64,000 nt of DNA from Peptococcaceae bacterium (GCA_024655825.1 JANLFJ010000010.1:25151-89150), one strand, 5' to 3'. Numbered from the stretch's first letter, positions 15,408-24,065 are shown. A program made the numbers and translations. The notes: generated by a model from the sequence alone, not told the origin.

Positions 15408-15896
15408 TTGGATAACGATTTTGGCAACCTGGTTCAAATTCTTGAAGAACAAAAGAGCATTTACGAGGAACTGCTCAGCCTGGGCAGGCAAAAACAAGGT
15501 GAGCTGGTTAAAGGTTCGGTTGAAGAACTCGACAAGCTGACCAGGAAGGAAGAGGCGCTGATTTTTCGGAACGGCCGCCTGGAAGAGGAAAGGTGCAGGT
15601 GCGCGGCGGAAATCGTCGCCCGCTGCGGCCTTGAGGAGAACTCCACGCTCCAAGAACTGCTGAAAGCAGCGCCCGAAGAGGCAAGGCGGGAGTTGGAGCG
15701 TCTTCGCGCCTCCCTGGCGGAAATCCTTGACCGGATGGAGAAAGTCAACCGGGAGAACATGAACCTGACCCAGCAGTCTCTCCGCTTTATCCGCTTTTCT
15801 TTAGAGACCATGGCCGGGGAGACCGAGACGACCTATACCGCTGAAAAAGAAATAAAAATAGAGGCTTTGAACCGGCTTTTGGACAAGAAAATATGA
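15408..15896 (+). CDS. flgN: Flagellar export chaperone FlgN
   Basis: 162-aa helical protein, the chaperone of FlgK and FlgL. The sequence is mostly long amphipathic helices (LVQILEEQKSIYEELLSLGR, then QKQGELVKGSVEELDKLTRK, EEALIF), the known FlgN pattern. TTG 15408 is preceded by AAGGGGGG at nine bases. Its clients FlgK and FlgL are encoded immediately downstream. Confidence 0.88.
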   Translation: MDNDFGNLVQILEEQKSIYEELLSLGRQKQGELVKGSVEELDKLTRKEEALIFRNGRLEEERCRCAAEIVARCGLEENSTLQELLKAAPEEARRELERLRASLAEILDRMEKVNRENMNLTQQSLRFIRFSLETMAGETETTYTAEKEIKIEALNRLLDKKI

Positions 15897-15937
15897 CCTT
15901 TGGTGCCGGACACGGGTAAAAGAGGGGTGAAAAAGGG

Positions 15938-17389
15938 ATGCGTTCCACCTTTTACGGCTTGAATATAGGGTTAAAGGCTTTGCAGGCCCAGCAGAAGGCC
16001 CTGGATGTCACCAGCCACAACATCGCCAACGCCAATACGCCCGGGTACACCCGGCAGGACGTGATCATGGAGGCCTCGCCCGCCTTTTTGACGGAAAAGG
16101 GATATGTCGGCGCGGGGGTGGATATAACGGAAATCCGCCGGCTCAGGGACGAGTTCCTCGACGTCCAGATCAGGACCGAGAGCAAGTACCTGGGCGAGTG
16201 GGAAGTGCGCTCGGACATCCTCGCCAAGCTGGAAGGGATCATCAACGAACCTTCCGACAGCGGCCTGCGTTCCGTCATGGACGAATACTGGGCGGCGTGG
16301 CAGCAGCTCTCCACCAATGCCGCGAGCGCGGCCGACAGGAACGTGGTGATCCAGAGCGGGGTCGACCTGGCCGACCTCTTCAACCAGCTCGACAGCACCC
16401 TGAGCGAGCTGCAGGCCGACATCAACAAGGGGATAGAATCCCGCGTAAGCGAGATCAATTCGATTGCCAAGCAGGTCAGCGCTTTGAACGACCAGATCAT
16501 CAAGGCCGAGCTGGGCGGCTTCAAGGCCAACGACCTGCGCGACAGGCGCGGCCTGCTGGTGGAGCAGCTTTCCAAGATTATCTCCGTCCAGGTGGTTGAG
16601 GACAGGTTCGGCGCTCTGGACATAACCGCGGGGGGAGGGACCCTGGTAGCCAACAATTACTACGCCGTCATGAAATTCACCGATGACCCGGCTGACCCGA
16701 CCCGGGCCACCCTGCAATGGGTCGACCCCGCCGGCGGCAATGTGGTGGGAGACGTGCGCGTAAACGGCGGCTCCCTGCAGGGGTACATCGAGATGAGGGA
16801 CAAGACCATAGTCAGGATCAAGAACGATTTATCGCAGCTGGCCGCCAGGATTGCCGAAGAAGTGAACGCCCTGCACAGCGCCGGTTCAGGTTTGAACAAC
16901 ACCACGGGCACTGAGCCGGGTCTTGACTTCTTTGTCAAAAAAGACGAGAATATTCCTTTCAGTGCTTCGAACATCATGGTCAACCCGCAGCTGATCGACG
17001 ACCCGAACAAGGTCGCCGCCAGCCAGAGCTCGCCGGTCGTATCGGGAGACGGCAGCAACGCCCTGGCGATTGCACAGCTGAAGAGCAAGCTGACCATGAA
17101 CCCGGCTGGTCCAGGGGAATATACCACCACTTTCGACGACTTCTACCGGTCGACTGTCGCCGCGCTGGGGATCGAGGCGGGGGAAGCCGAGCGGATGCTG
17201 GACAACCAGAACCTGCTTATCAACCAGCTGAGCAACAAGCGGGAAGCCATCTCGGGCGTGTTCCTCGACGAAGAGATGGTGAACATGATCAAGTACCAGC
17301 ACGCATATGAGGCGGCGGCCCGGATAATCAACGCCATGGACGAGATGCTTGACACCATTGTCAACAGGCTCGGCCTGGTGGGAAGGTAG
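15938..17389 (+). CDS. flgK: Flagellar hook-associated protein 1 FlgK
   Basis: Hook-filament junction protein (483 aa). The N-terminus STFYGLNIGLKALQAQQKAL and VTSHNIANANTPGYTRQ is the rod/hook family signature. The C-terminal MVNMIKYQHAYEAAARIINA and MDEMLDTIVNRLG is the matching D0 helix. A variable middle domain lies in between. Secreted through the flagellar type III apparatus and assembled at the hook tip. It lies between flgN and flgL in one operon. Confidence 0.95.
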   Translation: MRSTFYGLNIGLKALQAQQKALDVTSHNIANANTPGYTRQDVIMEASPAFLTEKGYVGAGVDITEIRRLRDEFLDVQIRTESKYLGEWEVRSDILAKLEGIINEPSDSGLRSVMDEYWAAWQQLSTNAASAADRNVVIQSGVDLADLFNQLDSTLSELQADINKGIESRVSEINSIAKQVSALNDQIIKAELGGFKANDLRDRRGLLVEQLSKIISVQVVEDRFGALDITAGGGTLVANNYYAVMKFTDDPADPTRATLQWVDPAGGNVVGDVRVNGGSLQGYIEMRDKTIVRIKNDLSQLAARIAEEVNALHSAGSGLNNTTGTEPGLDFFVKKDENIPFSASNIMVNPQLIDDPNKVAASQSSPVVSGDGSNALAIAQLKSKLTMNPAGPGEYTTTFDDFYRSTVAALGIEAGEAERMLDNQNLLINQLSNKREAISGVFLDEEMVNMIKYQHAYEAAARIINAMDEMLDTIVNRLGLVGR

Positions 17390-17400
17390 GGTATTGACAG

Positions 17401-18273
17401 ATGAGACTGACCAACAACGTCATGTACAGCAACCTGAAGCGCAACCTCTCCAACAACCTGCGCAGCCTGGCGGAAATGCAGGACCGGCTGACCTCGCAGA
17501 GGATGATCAGGAAGCCTTCCGACGACCCCGCGGGGACGGTGGAGAGCCTGCGGCTGGCCTCCAGGCTTAGGGAGTGCAAGCAGTACCAGTCGAATGTCCA
17601 GGATGCCGTCAGCTGGCTGGAAAGCACCGACGACACCCTCAACCACCTGACGGAGATATTGAACCGCGCTCATGAACTGACGGTTTACGCGGCCAACGGC
17701 ACGCTGAGCCGGGAAGACCGCAGCGCCATCGCCGACGAAGTGCAGCAGATCATCGGAGAGGTGGAGACGATTGCCAACGCCACCCAGGGCGACAGGTACC
17801 TGTTCGGGGGGACCAATACCCAGCAAAAGCCGTACGACGGCGGCGCGTGGAACTCAAATACGCAAAAAATATATTACGAAATCGGCGCCGGCGTGACGCT
17901 GCCGGTGAACATAACGGCCCAGGAGGTTTTCCTGGAGAAGGACCTGCTGGGAACCCTGCAGTCCATATATGACCATATGGTGGGCAGCGACCTAACCAGC
18001 TTAAGCGGCAGCGACCTGGAAAACCTGCAGGAAAACATCGACCAGGTGCTTTCCTGCCGGGCCCAGGCCGGGGCCAGGCTCAACCGCCTGGAAATGGCGA
18101 CGGAGCGCCTGCAGGACCAGGAGTTGAACTTCATGACCCTGCAGACGGAGGTAGACGGTCTGGACATGGCCCTGGCCGTTGTGGACCTCAAGAATCAGGA
18201 GAGCGTCTACCAGGCGTCTTTGGCCGTGGGAGCGCGGGTGATCATGCCCACTCTGGTCGATTTTCTGAGCTAG
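17401..18273 (+). CDS. flgL: Flagellar hook-associated protein 3 FlgL
   Basis: Second junction protein (290 aa), flagellin-like. The N-terminal helix MRLTNNVMYSNLKRNLSNNL and MQDRLTSQRMIRKPSDDPAG, then SLRLASRLRE, match the family. The C-terminal helix contains VVDLKNQESVYQASLAVGAR. The gene begins 11 bases after flgK. Confidence 0.94.
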   Translation: MRLTNNVMYSNLKRNLSNNLRSLAEMQDRLTSQRMIRKPSDDPAGTVESLRLASRLRECKQYQSNVQDAVSWLESTDDTLNHLTEILNRAHELTVYAANGTLSREDRSAIADEVQQIIGEVETIANATQGDRYLFGGTNTQQKPYDGGAWNSNTQKIYYEIGAGVTLPVNITAQEVFLEKDLLGTLQSIYDHMVGSDLTSLSGSDLENLQENIDQVLSCRAQAGARLNRLEMATERLQDQELNFMTLQTEVDGLDMALAVVDLKNQESVYQASLAVGARVIMPTLVDFLS

Positions 18274-18299
18274 TTCTAAAAGGATGGAGGAATACCGCC

Positions 18300-18806
18300 T
18301 TGCTTGTTCAGACCATGCGTTTTGGCGCTATCGAGGTGCCGGAAGAAAACATCATCGATTTTCCCTGGGGGCTGCCGGGGTTCCCGGGCCAAAAACGGTT
18401 CGTGCCCATCCAGCACCGGGAGGACGGGGCCGTTTCCTTCTTGCAGTCGCTGGAAATGCCCGAACTGACCTTTATCGTGGCCGACCCGTTCAAACTGGTG
18501 GCCGGCCTGGAAGTGGACATACCGGAAAACGAGCTGGCAGCGCTGGAGATAACGTCGCCGGAGGAGGCCGGCGTTTACGCCATCCTCACCGTGAAGCGGG
18601 GTGGAGAAGAAATCACCGCCAACCTGGCGGCCCCGCTGGTCGTCAATACTTCCAAAAGGAAGGCGCGCCAGGTCATCTTGAGCGACCAGGACGGCGGCAG
18701 ATTAAGGTATCCCCTGGTGACAAAAGGCCGGGCGGAAGGAAAGCGAGGAGATGCCGGTGCTTGCCTTGACGAGAAAAACGGGACAGAGCCTGGTGATAGG
18801 CGATGA
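18300..18806 (+). CDS. fliW: Flagellar assembly factor FliW
   Basis: Cytoplasmic FliW binds flagellin and CsrA in the known partner-switch. The N-terminus MLVQTMRFGAIEVPEENIID and FPWGLPGFPGQKRFVPI are typical. MPELTFIVADPFKLVAGLEV and NLAAPLVVNTSKRKARQVIL follow in family order. At 168 aa it is slightly longer than usual: the extra C-terminal residues are encoded in the 56-base overlap with csrA. Start TTG 18300 has GGATGGAGG upstream. Confidence 0.93.
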   Translation: MLVQTMRFGAIEVPEENIIDFPWGLPGFPGQKRFVPIQHREDGAVSFLQSLEMPELTFIVADPFKLVAGLEVDIPENELAALEITSPEEAGVYAILTVKRGGEEITANLAAPLVVNTSKRKARQVILSDQDGGRLRYPLVTKGRAEGKRGDAGACLDEKNGTEPGDRR

Positions 18807-18990
18807 AATAGAGGTCACCGTGGTGGAAATCAGGGGTGACCAGGTCAGGATTGCCGTCAGCGCTCCCCGGAACGTGGCCGTGCACCGGAAGGAAGTGTAC
18901 GAGCTGATCAGGGAGGAAAACAGGCGGGCGGCCTGTCTCCCCGCAACGCTGGATGTTGATGAAATCTTGGGACTGGCGGGGGGAAAATGA
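18751..18990 (+). CDS. csrA: Carbon storage/translation regulator CsrA
   Basis: RNA-binding dimer (79 aa) that blocks flagellin translation. The sequence MPVLALTRKTGQSLVIGDEI, then EVTVVEIRGDQVRIAVSAPR and VAVHRKEVY, fits CsrA closely, including the C-terminal RNA-binding strand region. GCGAGGAG precedes the ATG inside fliW. The 56-base overlap with fliW implies translational coupling of antagonist and repressor. Its probable target site lies upstream of the flagellin gene next door. Confidence 0.95.
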   Translation: MPVLALTRKTGQSLVIGDEIEVTVVEIRGDQVRIAVSAPRNVAVHRKEVYELIREENRRAACLPATLDVDEILGLAGGK

Positions 18991-19084
18991 GTAAAAAATT
19001 GCCCAAATAATATGCATGCTCAAGAAAAATGGACTTGCCGGGAGAAAACCGGACAAAACAAGCAGGCAATGAAAAAAAACGGGC

Positions 19085-19112
19085 TAAAAAGAACAAGGCG
19101 TCTTTTCGATAT
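19085..19112 (+). promoter_or_regulatory. Sigma-D (FliA) promoter of the flagellin gene
   Basis: TAAA (19085-19088), a 16-base spacer and TTCGATAT (19105-19112) agree well with TAAA-N15/16-GCCGATAT. This implies a leader of about 100 bases carrying the CsrA sites. Confidence 0.65.
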
Positions 19113-19177
19113 ATTCTGGTAGAAGAACCTCGCCTGTTCGTAGCGGCCGGACGAAAAGGGCAGGGTCTTTCTATACA

Positions 19178-19208
19178 GCACAGGGAAGTGCGAAAAAATT
19201 CAAGGAGG
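19178..19208 (+). promoter_or_regulatory. Candidate dual CsrA-binding site in flagellin leader
   Basis: GCAC-AGGGAA-GTGC (19178-19191) is a small hairpin with GGA in its loop, the classical CsrA site form. The second site is CAAGGAGGAT (19201-19210), which overlaps the Shine-Dalgarno of the flagellin gene. The two GGA triplets are 20 bases apart, like the paired sites in the Bacillus hag leader. Confidence 0.6.
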
Positions 19209-19218
19209 ATGATATTTG

Positions 19219-20703
19219 ATGAGAATCAACCAGAACATTGCCGCCTTAAACGCCTGGCGGGGACTGACCCAGACCGACACCGCCCTGAGCAAGTCGCTGG
19301 AGAAGCTGTCGTCGGGCATGCGGATCAACCGGGCCGGCGACGACGCGGCGGGCCTGGCCATATCCGAAAAGATGCGCGGCCAGATCAGGGGCTTGAACCA
19401 GGCGATGCGCAACGCCCAGGACGGGATTTCCTTAATCCAGACCGCTGAGGGTGCCCTTAGCGAAACCCACTCCATCCTGCAGAGGATGCGCGAACTGGCC
19501 GTCCAGGCGGCCAACGACACCGCCACGTCGGCGGACCGCGCCGAAATACAAAAGGAAGTCGACGAGCTGGCCAAGGAGATTACCAGGATTTCCAACACCT
19601 CCGAGTTCAACACGAAGAACCTCCTGGCGGGCGGGTTCTCTTCCAGCTTCCACATCGGCGCAAACGCGGCTCAGAGCATCAGCCTGAGCGTCAGCGCCAT
19701 GGACGCTTACACGCTCGGGGTGGCCGGCAACCTGGTCACGACCTCGTACACGGGGACCAACACCGGTGTTTCCAGCATCAGCACCGCTTCCGAGAACCTC
19801 AACGGCCTCTTCCTCTCAGTGACAAAGACCAACCAGACCTTGAGCGCCGTCACTCCCAGCAACGCCGCCGGTGGTGCCGGTACGCTGAACGCTGCCTCCA
19901 ACTACAGCGCGGCCACCGATAAGAGCTTCATCGTCAAGATCGGGACGGTCGACGGCAGCGGCAAGGTCACGGCCGCCTCGTATTCGACGGACGGCGGCGG
20001 CACCTGGAGCAGCGCGGTGGTCGACTCCTCGGGCGCTAACGGCATAGTTACCCTGTCGGACGGCTTGCAGCTCACGATTGCCACTGATGCGGACAACGCT
20101 TCGGGCGACACCTACTCCTTCTCCGCCACCGCCCAGTACCTGTCTTTCCAGGTCAACACCGCGGCAGACGGCACCGGCACCAGGTACGGCGATATAGTGA
20201 AGGCTTACAACAACCAGTCCAGCGTGGTCGTGGGCGACGCCGACCACCAGCTGACGGCCTCCTTTACCTTCTCCACCGTGGTTTCAAAAGTTGCAGAGGG
20301 TAGTTATTCAGGCGACCAGATCACCCAGACGATCACCTCCTCCTCGGCTGCCGTCACAGCCGCTGACGGGAGCGTCACCACCGCGGCCGTGGCCCAGAAG
20401 GGGATCAATGTTTCCACCCAGGACGACGCCAACAACGCCATCACCAAGATCAACACGGCCATATCCACGGTGTCGGCGGAACGCTCCAAGCTGGGCGCTT
20501 ACCAGAACCGCCTGGAGCACACCATCGCCAACCTGGGGACGGCCTCCGAGAACCTGTCCGCCGCCGAATCCCGTATCCGCGACGCGGACATGGCCTCGGA
20601 AATAATGAATTTCACCAAGCTGAACATCCTGGCCCAGGCGGGCACGGCCATGCTGGCCCAGGCCAACATGCGGCCGCAGTCGGTTCTTCAGCTCCTTCAA
20701 TAG
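19219..20703 (+). CDS. hag: Flagellin
   Basis: Filament subunit (494 aa). The conserved N-terminal D0/D1 reads MRINQNIAALNAWRGLTQTD and SSGMRINRAGDDAAGLAISE. The C-terminal D0 reads SRIRDADMASEIMNFTKLNI and AGTAMLAQANMRPQSVLQLL. A large Ser/Thr/Gly-rich central domain (residues ~175-395) is variable and surface-exposed. AAGGAGG precedes ATG 19219, with an in-frame TTG directly before it. A sigma-D-type promoter and CsrA sites precede it, and a hairpin follows. Confidence 0.95.
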   Translation: MRINQNIAALNAWRGLTQTDTALSKSLEKLSSGMRINRAGDDAAGLAISEKMRGQIRGLNQAMRNAQDGISLIQTAEGALSETHSILQRMRELAVQAANDTATSADRAEIQKEVDELAKEITRISNTSEFNTKNLLAGGFSSSFHIGANAAQSISLSVSAMDAYTLGVAGNLVTTSYTGTNTGVSSISTASENLNGLFLSVTKTNQTLSAVTPSNAAGGAGTLNAASNYSAATDKSFIVKIGTVDGSGKVTAASYSTDGGGTWSSAVVDSSGANGIVTLSDGLQLTIATDADNASGDTYSFSATAQYLSFQVNTAADGTGTRYGDIVKAYNNQSSVVVGDADHQLTASFTFSTVVSKVAEGSYSGDQITQTITSSSAAVTAADGSVTTAAVAQKGINVSTQDDANNAITKINTAISTVSAERSKLGAYQNRLEHTIANLGTASENLSAAESRIRDADMASEIMNFTKLNILAQAGTAMLAQANMRPQSVLQLLQ

Positions 20704-20724
20704 TAATTAAATAGTTTGCAGGTA

Positions 20725-20759
20725 GCGAAGAGCCGGCCGGGTCCCGGCCGGCTCTTCGC
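20725..20759 (+). terminator. GC-rich hairpin after flagellin gene
   Basis: Perfect 17-bp inverted repeat (20725-20741 with 20743-20759) separated by a single T, so the real loop is a few bases of the stem. No T-run follows. It may stabilise the flagellin mRNA 3' end or reduce read-through into fliD. Confidence 0.6.
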
Positions 20760-20810
20760 CAAGAGCCTGCGTTGGCAGGCAGCCATTCTTTTTGCGGGCG
20801 GTGAACAACT

Positions 20811-22346
20811 ATGGTCAGCACCAACCTCCGGATAGGAGGCTTGTCTTCAGGCATCGACACCGATTCCATCGTGCAGGACCTGATGAAAGCGGCCCGGGCG
20901 CCCCTTGATAAAAAAGTCAGGGAAAAAACGCTCTGGACATGGAAGCAGGCGGATTACCGCAGCATCAACCTCAGCCTGCTTAATCTAAAGAACGCGGCTT
21001 TCAACATGAAACTGGAATCACCCTTCCTGGCCAAGCAGGTGACCACGGAGGACGCCGGCATTGTCACGGCAACGGCGGCGAACACGGCGGCGGGCGGCAC
21101 GTACAGCATCAAGGTCCTGCAGCTGGCTACGGCAGCCAGCAACGCCAGCACGGGGGCGGTGTCCGCGGACCCTGACGATAAAATCGACGCCGGCGCGTCC
21201 ATCCTCTCGCAGGCGGCCAAGTGGGCCGTTCCCGGCGGCTTTTTCGACGGCAAAACGGAAGCGGACACGTTTACGGTCACCGTCAACGGGGAAGAGTTCA
21301 CCTTTACATACGGCGACAGCTTAAACGGCATCATCGCCGAAATAAACGAAAACAGTGAGGCGGCGGTTTCTCTGTTTTACGACAGCGCCACCGACAGGGT
21401 GGCTTTGAGTTCCACCGTCACCGGGGCCAGCGCCGGCCTGGAAGTGACCGGCGACTTTTTTACCACGGTGCTCAGGGTGGACAACCTGCAAAAGAGCAGC
21501 GGCACGGACGCCTCTTTCGAATTGAACGGCCTGCAGACGACCCGCTCCGGCAACACCTTTACCATCAACGGCGTGACCTTCAGCTTAAAAGGCCTCACCG
21601 CGGGCGGGCTGGGGGGAGCTGCGACCCGGGTGGAGGTCCGGGCCGATGGCGATGCGGTCTACAATCTCATTGCAGACTTTGTCAATACGTACAATGAAAT
21701 CTATGAGGCAATCGACAGCAAGCTGAAGGAAGAACGCTACTCCGACTATTATCCCCTTACGGACGAGGAAAAAAGCGCCATGTCCGAAAAAGAAATCGAG
21801 CTCTGGGAAGAAAAGGCCAAAAGCGGTCTTTTAAAAAACGATGCCCTTCTCGGCGGGATATTGAGCAGCATCAGGAGCGCGATGAGCGGCATGCTGCAGG
21901 GGGTTGACGGCCCGCGGTCGCTGGCCGAGATCGGCATCACCACGGGCAGTTACTGGGACGGCAACGGCGGCAAACTGGTCATCAACGAGAGCAAGCTGCG
22001 GGCGGCGCTGGCCGAGGACGCGGAAGGCGTGGCCAGTCTCTTTAACAACGACGGCGGAGCGGCAGGCGAGCAGGGTGTGGCCGTAAGGCTGTACAATACC
22101 CTGGTGTCGGGTATCGGGCGCATTACCTCGTACGCCGGCAGCAGTTCGGCGTTGTACGACCAGTCATATATCAGCAGGACCATCCGTGAAATAGACAGCC
22201 GGATCGCCACCCTGGAAGAGAGGCTCGCCAAGCAGGAAGAACGCTACTGGCGCCAGTTTACGGCCATGGAACGCGCCATCTCCAGCCTGAACCAGCAGAG
22301 CAGCTGGCTTTCTTCCCAGTTCACGAGCTTGCAGGGCCAGCGATAG
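20811..22346 (+). CDS. fliD: Flagellar capping protein FliD (HAP2)
   Basis: Filament cap protein (511 aa) under which flagellin folds. The N-terminal motif LRIGGLSSGIDTDSIVQDLM is diagnostic, followed by KAARAPLDKKVREKTLWTWK and SPFLAKQ. The C-terminal part has coiled-coil helices (ISRTIREIDSRIATLEERLA, then WRQFTAMERAISSLNQQSSW). Ribosome site GGGCGGTGA is modest. Followed by flaG and fliS. Confidence 0.94.
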   Translation: MVSTNLRIGGLSSGIDTDSIVQDLMKAARAPLDKKVREKTLWTWKQADYRSINLSLLNLKNAAFNMKLESPFLAKQVTTEDAGIVTATAANTAAGGTYSIKVLQLATAASNASTGAVSADPDDKIDAGASILSQAAKWAVPGGFFDGKTEADTFTVTVNGEEFTFTYGDSLNGIIAEINENSEAAVSLFYDSATDRVALSSTVTGASAGLEVTGDFFTTVLRVDNLQKSSGTDASFELNGLQTTRSGNTFTINGVTFSLKGLTAGGLGGAATRVEVRADGDAVYNLIADFVNTYNEIYEAIDSKLKEERYSDYYPLTDEEKSAMSEKEIELWEEKAKSGLLKNDALLGGILSSIRSAMSGMLQGVDGPRSLAEIGITTGSYWDGNGGKLVINESKLRAALAEDAEGVASLFNNDGGAAGEQGVAVRLYNTLVSGIGRITSYAGSSSALYDQSYISRTIREIDSRIATLEERLAKQEERYWRQFTAMERAISSLNQQSSWLSSQFTSLQGQR

Positions 22347-22365
22347 ACAGGAGGTGCAAGAACAG

Positions 22366-22740
22366 ATGAGCGTTGAACCCGTGGTCCCTGTTAACACTGT
22401 TTCCAGGGTATCGTCATTCCAACCGGGGCAGCAGCCTGCCGAAAAAAGCGGGCAGGAGGCTAAAGGTTTAGGCCGGCCCGCGGAAAACCAGCAGCCCGAG
22501 GGCGGGGAAGAAATGTCCCTTAAGGAGGCTAAAGCCCTGGCGGACGTGTTGAATAAGGTTTCCGAGTTTTACGACCGGCAGCTGCGTTTTGACGTGTTCG
22601 AGGAAACCAACAGGGTCTATGTGCAAGTCATTGATAAAGCAACAAAAGAAGTCATCAAGCAGATACCGCCCCAGGAAATGCTGGAACTTTCGGCTAAAAT
22701 TAAAGAAATGGTCGGGCTTTTTCTTGACAAATACGTCTGA
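22366..22740 (+). CDS. flaG: FlaG family flagellar protein
   Basis: 124-aa FlaG/YvyC-type protein. The C-terminal half has the family pattern LRFDVFEETNRVYVQVIDKA and VIKQIPPQEMLELSAKIKEM, then GLFLDKYV. The N-terminal half is low-complexity. FlaG affects filament length in several bacteria. ATG 22366 is preceded by AGGAGGTG; GTG 22354 is a weaker alternative inside that site. Confidence 0.88.
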   Translation: MSVEPVVPVNTVSRVSSFQPGQQPAEKSGQEAKGLGRPAENQQPEGGEEMSLKEAKALADVLNKVSEFYDRQLRFDVFEETNRVYVQVIDKATKEVIKQIPPQEMLELSAKIKEMVGLFLDKYV

Positions 22741-22758
22741 TGCAGGCGAGAAGAAAGG

Positions 22759-23154
22759 ATGATCAACGTGGCAGTCCCCAATCCGTACCAGCAGTACAGG
22801 CAGCAGCAGGTCAGCGCCGCTACCCCCGAAAAACTGCTGTTGATGCTGTTTGACGGGGCCATCCGTTTCAGCGGCCAGGCCCTAAAGTCATTGCAGGAAA
22901 AACGAAACGACGCCGCTCACCACAGCCTGACCAGGGTGCAGGACATCATCATGGAATTGATCGGTTCTCTAAATATGGAATATGAGATTGCACAAAATTT
23001 ATATTCTTTGTATTATTATTTATATAGGAGACTGGTCGAGGCCAATGTCAAAAAAGACGCCGCCATTGTGGAGGAAGTGATGAAATTCCTTAAAGAACTG
23101 CGCGGCGCCTGGTATGAGACGGCGGCAAAGGCCAAAAGCGAAGGAGCGGTATAA
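22759..23154 (+). CDS. fliS: Flagellin export chaperone FliS
   Basis: 131-aa chaperone that binds the flagellin C-terminus. The family opening NPYQQYRQQQVSAATPEKLL and LMLFDGAIRF is unmistakable, and it continues with helical DIIMELIGSLNMEYEIAQNL and YSLYYYLYRRLVEANVKKD. It follows fliD-flaG as in other Firmicutes. Confidence 0.93.
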   Translation: MINVAVPNPYQQYRQQQVSAATPEKLLLMLFDGAIRFSGQALKSLQEKRNDAAHHSLTRVQDIIMELIGSLNMEYEIAQNLYSLYYYLYRRLVEANVKKDAAIVEEVMKFLKELRGAWYETAAKAKSEGAV

Positions 23155-23157
23155 GTT

Positions 23158-23661
23158 TTGAAGGATAACGTCGTCAGGCTCGGCCTTGCAAGCATGGCCC
23201 GGGAGTACCGGGAGCAAACGGCGATCTACGAAGAGATGCGCCGGCTTGCGCTTGAACAGGAAAAATGCCTGCAGCAGCCGGAAGTAGACACCGATTTGCT
23301 TATGGAATTATTAAACCGGCGCCAGGAAATGATCAACAGCCTGGAGGAAAGGAACAGGAATATGGGCCAGTTGAAGGAAGAGATCAGGCTGGCCCTGGGT
23401 ATTGACGAGTTCACGATCGGCCAAATTTCGGCTTGCCTTAACGCCGCGGAGATTGAAGAGCTGGCGGAGAGCATGGAAAAACTAAGCATGGTCCTGGTGG
23501 AAATCAAAGAGCTTGACAGGAAAAACGAGCAAGCCATGCGGCACCATATCCAGGAAACCGCCGGGAAACTGAACCGGCTCCAGCACGGCAGGAAGGCGCG
23601 GAAAGCCTACCAGCCCGGGCTGGTAAACAAAGATGGTGTGTTTATCGATTATTCAAAATAG
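23158..23661 (+). CDS. FliT-like flagellar chaperone/coiled-coil protein
   Basis: 167-aa helical protein in the position of fliT, right after fliS (TTG start 3 bases past its stop). It consists of charged amphipathic helices (QTAIYEEMRRLALEQEKCLQ, MELLNRRQEMINSLEERNRN) and a basic C-terminal tail. Family assignment rests on position and helical character more than on a strong motif; a FlgN-type chaperone is also possible. A terminator follows. Confidence 0.65.
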   Translation: MKDNVVRLGLASMAREYREQTAIYEEMRRLALEQEKCLQQPEVDTDLLMELLNRRQEMINSLEERNRNMGQLKEEIRLALGIDEFTIGQISACLNAAEIEELAESMEKLSMVLVEIKELDRKNEQAMRHHIQETAGKLNRLQHGRKARKAYQPGLVNKDGVFIDYSK

Positions 23662-23669
23662 GAATAAAA

Positions 23670-23700
23670 AAGGCATCGGCAGGGATGCCTTCTTTATTTT
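23670..23700 (+). terminator. Terminator of the flagellar operon
   Basis: AAGGCATC (23670-23677) pairs with GATGCCTT (23684-23691), preceded by an A-run and followed by CTTTATTTTT. Confidence 0.85.
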
Positions 23701-23704
23701 TCCG

Positions 23705-24060
23705 GCTTTTTGTGCAGATTGTTTTGCCAAATTTTTTCGATAACCCGTGAAATTCGGCGTAATTTTTGGCCGGAACTTGGGAGACAAGGCTTTTTGAATC
23801 GCTAAAAAAATATGTTTTTCGACAGTGTATAGGACCTTTTTCCTGTTAGGAGACAGGTAACATATATGTAAAATAATGTAAGCAATAATTTTTTTTTATC
23901 CACATTTGGACCATTCACCATCAGAGTTATCAACAGTTTTATACACATTATCCACAACCGGAAGCGAGGAAGGTATTTTGTCAGAACATGGCCGGGGGTG
24001 GAATTATCTGAGAATAATGTGCGCGGCAAAAGGACATGCTCTAAACGGCGTTGCAAATGA
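23705..24060. other. Gene-free stretch with DnaA-box cluster
   Basis: About 360 bases with no ORF between the flagellar operon terminator and the cold-shock gene promoter. A CCTGT/ACAGG hairpin lies at about 23838-23853. The main feature is a tight group of DnaA-box-like 9-mers, listed separately. Confidence 0.5.
23896..23956 (+). promoter_or_regulatory. Cluster of four DnaA boxes
   Basis: TTATCCACA (23896-23904), TTATCAACA (23927-23935), TTATACACA (23939-23947) and TTATCCACA (23948-23956) all lie on the + strand. Three match TTATNCACA exactly and one has a single mismatch. The last two are adjacent and T/A-rich tracts flank the group. No dnaA or dnaN gene is nearby, so this is more likely a DnaA-titration or regulatory cluster than the origin itself. 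Confidence 0.6.
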
Positions 24061-24065
24061 AAAAA

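Noticed and set aside
23896..23956. Chromosomal replication origin
   Set aside because: DnaA boxes are present, but dnaA, dnaN, rpmH or an obvious unwinding element are not in the window; a titration or regulatory cluster is more likely.
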